NCBI RefSeq assembly: GCF_964340395.1 | Contig: NC_135568.1 | Coordinates: forward strand, 5,781,079-5,845,078 | Direction: 5' to 3' | Length of the DNA: 64,000 nucleotides | Source of the DNA: Glandiceps talaboti | Lineage: Eukaryota; Hemichordata; Enteropneusta; Spengelidae | Shown: positions 62,199-64,000 of the stretch, one piece after another | How positions within the stretch are numbered: position 1 is the first letter of the stretch | How the letters are laid out: the number at the start of each line of letters is the position of its first letter | Notes under the pieces: generated by a model | Databases searched by the model: none | Seen by the model: only the letters and a program-made list of their open reading frames with translations | What the model was told of the DNA's origin: nothing | Made by a program: the position numbers and the translations under genes

Positions 62199-62390
62199 AT
62201 GGTAACTCGCTCCAAGGGGATCCCTGGAAATGTCATATATTCAAAGAAACACTTCGACATTTTGACGCCGAATGAATCAACAATTTATTGCGATATCGCG
62301 ACAATAATGAAATATGTATCGCTTATTGTAATTTATTTAAACAGCAAATATAGAAATGCTTTGAGATCAAAGGAGTTATTGTCCAGGTAG
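62199..62390 (+). other. Weak exon candidate
   Basis: A 63-codon open frame starts in a good eukaryotic initiation context (ACCATGG) and runs to CCAG/GTAGGA (about 62383-62391), which reads as a splice donor; the frame's own stop lies inside that donor. The peptide (starting MVTRSKGIPGN) has no domain I recognise, and no partner exon is identified. It could be a first exon or plain chance. Confidence 0.15.
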
Positions 62391-64000
62391 GAAACTGGCC
62401 GGTTATTGTAACCGCGGGAGTTTCTTTTCAAAAAACATACCATATATTCAACCTATTAATTCAAATAATATATCATTTTTATTTATTTCAATAGAAGTGA
62501 ATGTAAACTTGCTGGCTACCGTTTCTTGCAAATAAAGTTTGGATTTATTCATACCAATGGCATTATTCTGTAATATTAGACATCGCATGAGTTCTCTTTA
62601 CCCCTTTTAATATACATATCTCGGCGTCCGCCAAAAGACCGTTTCTCTTTTATGTCTGTAGGTATTCAAGCTCACATGTTGGTTTTTTCGAATTTTAACT
62701 TTTAAGTTGAGTAGACAGTCGTCTCAAAACACTGACAACTGTTTGCCCTGTTAGCATATTGGATCGTTTAAGCCGAAAGTAGGATGACCCTTACTTTATG
62801 TACAGAGTAAACTTTGAAAAGTGGAAACTTTAATGGGGGAAAATAAAACTTTTATTGCATTTTAACCATTAGTAGCACATTTGTTTAACGTAAATCATTA
62901 TTTCTATGCCTGTTTGAGCTTAAGACTGTAGGTTATGCAATCAATAAACAGTCAGCTGGCCCATGTGGATATCTTTAAGTACATTATTATGTCTCATAAT
63001 TCAATCCTCTCAATTGCCTATAGCTACGTGTATGGCTCGTTTCGTCGCCAGTCCCAGGGTCCACTGCTCCCCAGTTATTCAGAATTCGGTCGGTACAAAT
63101 CCCAACCAGGCCGACCTTTATTTTTTGGCTTCAAATTATTCAGATCCAAATTACCACACTACTCATGTTAATCGGATTGAGATGCTTCTTAATATTCTTT
63201 TTAAATTTCATTAGATTAGTTTTCAAATGTGCTACAAGTTATCAATACATAGTCAAAACAAGCAGCGAAACAATTTTCGTTCGAATCCGGAATGAACGTT
63301 AAGTTAAGAATGACTGTCTGGTGTGTGAAAGACTCCTGAACGGCAGCCACATGTGTTCACATTCAATAGTTTTCATAATCAGTTTGGAAGTATAATACAT
63401 AGAGACTTCGCTTTGTCCTGTTGCACCAACCGATTCAGAACTTACTCCAAATCTCCATATACCGTTTCTATACCCTTTTGGTGTGTACATTATGCCGAGC
63501 CTACGTATTACATTGAAACGAAGACAGTCAATGTATTGAGCCGTAGCAACTTCATTGGTTCTAAAAGACATGCCTTGTCAAAATTGAATAATATTCTGTC
63601 ACATATTGGGTTATAAAAAGTACAGTACTGCTTCCTTAACATTGCTTCAGAACCCAACAGTGAATACACTCTATATTGTACTGAATTTAGGGATTGATTA
63701 AAACGAAATAGCTATCTCAAAAGTTGTCTTCACCGCGTGATTTCAAAGTAACCATTAGCATTGCCTTACTTGAGTTGAATCCTCAACATTCGCTGTGTTT
63801 TCCATGCTGTTTTACTGCATCAATCTATTATACCAGAACCTCTGGAGAGTTTAACTCATTAAACCAATGTTTCGGTCACGTATTTCACACATGCCAATCG
63901 GGAGTGATTCATGCAGCTTTTATGTATGTTATTTCAATGGAATATTCCAGTAATTTCATGTAATTTGTTTAAACATTACGGAAATCGAGTCCTCGATATT
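62391..64000. other. No gene seen to window end
   Basis: Overlapping short frames on both strands (62935-63214, 63299-63616, 63724-63963) without recognised domains; an isolated box-B-like GTTCGAATCC lies at about 63279-63288 with no box A. Confidence 0.5.

Noticed and set aside
63279-63288. GTTCGAATCC, a perfect tRNA box B word (similar at 20538)
   Set aside because: No box A at the right distance and no foldable tRNA around either site.

Overview
This 64 kb window looks like intergenic or deep-intronic DNA from an animal genome, most likely a marine invertebrate. It is AT-rich. No open reading frame exceeds about 130 codons, and the longest ones are either simple repeats read as protein or the tail of a retrotransposon. 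There are no operons, no bacterial-style gene packing, no rRNA, no intact tRNA and no CRISPR array. The animal assignment rests on a decayed tail of a CR1/L2/Jockey-like non-LTR reverse transcriptase (about 54.1-54.6 kb), many long pure (AT)n, (GTAT)n, (AATG)n and (TTG)n arrays, tRNA-like repeat fragments, and small inverted-repeat elements. I cannot name the species or phylum from sequence alone.

Layout. 0-7 kb: featureless AT-rich DNA with one tRNA-like fragment near 0.9 kb. 7-11 kb: GTAT/GT and CCAA/ACAA arrays, scattered G-rich motif copies (7.5-7.9 kb), a long G-run with quadruplex potential, and a small GC-rich island (10.7 kb). 11-19.7 kb: unique-looking DNA with one tRNA-like relic at 17.5 kb (minus strand). 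19.7-23.3 kb: a cluster of microsatellites (AT, CATA, TTGA, CAGA). 23-31 kb: mostly unique DNA with a diverged 144-bp tandem duplication (25.2 kb), a 28-bp duplication (28.0 kb), a probable retrotransposon 3' tail (29.5-29.8 kb) and a long asymmetric inverted repeat (30.8-31.25 kb). 31.7-42 kb: long AT, AATG, GTAT and TTG arrays and the first copy of a composite hairpin/tRNA-like element (36.9-37.1 kb). 42-54 kb: sparse, with AC, GT and GTAT arrays. 54-60.1 kb: the retrotransposon relic, a 262-bp candidate CACTA-type MITE (56.85-57.11 kb), a perfect-looking short hairpin (58.1 kb), and a dense AT-array region holding the second copy of the composite element (59.77-59.95 kb). 60-64 kb: unique DNA with one weak exon candidate.

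I found no genes that work together here. The most interesting content is the repeat biology: a small element of the form (AT)n + inverted-repeat hairpin + 54-bp tRNA-like module, present twice in opposite orientation with the 54-bp module identical but the hairpin loops different; the CACTA-like MITE; and the lopsided inverted repeat at 31 kb.
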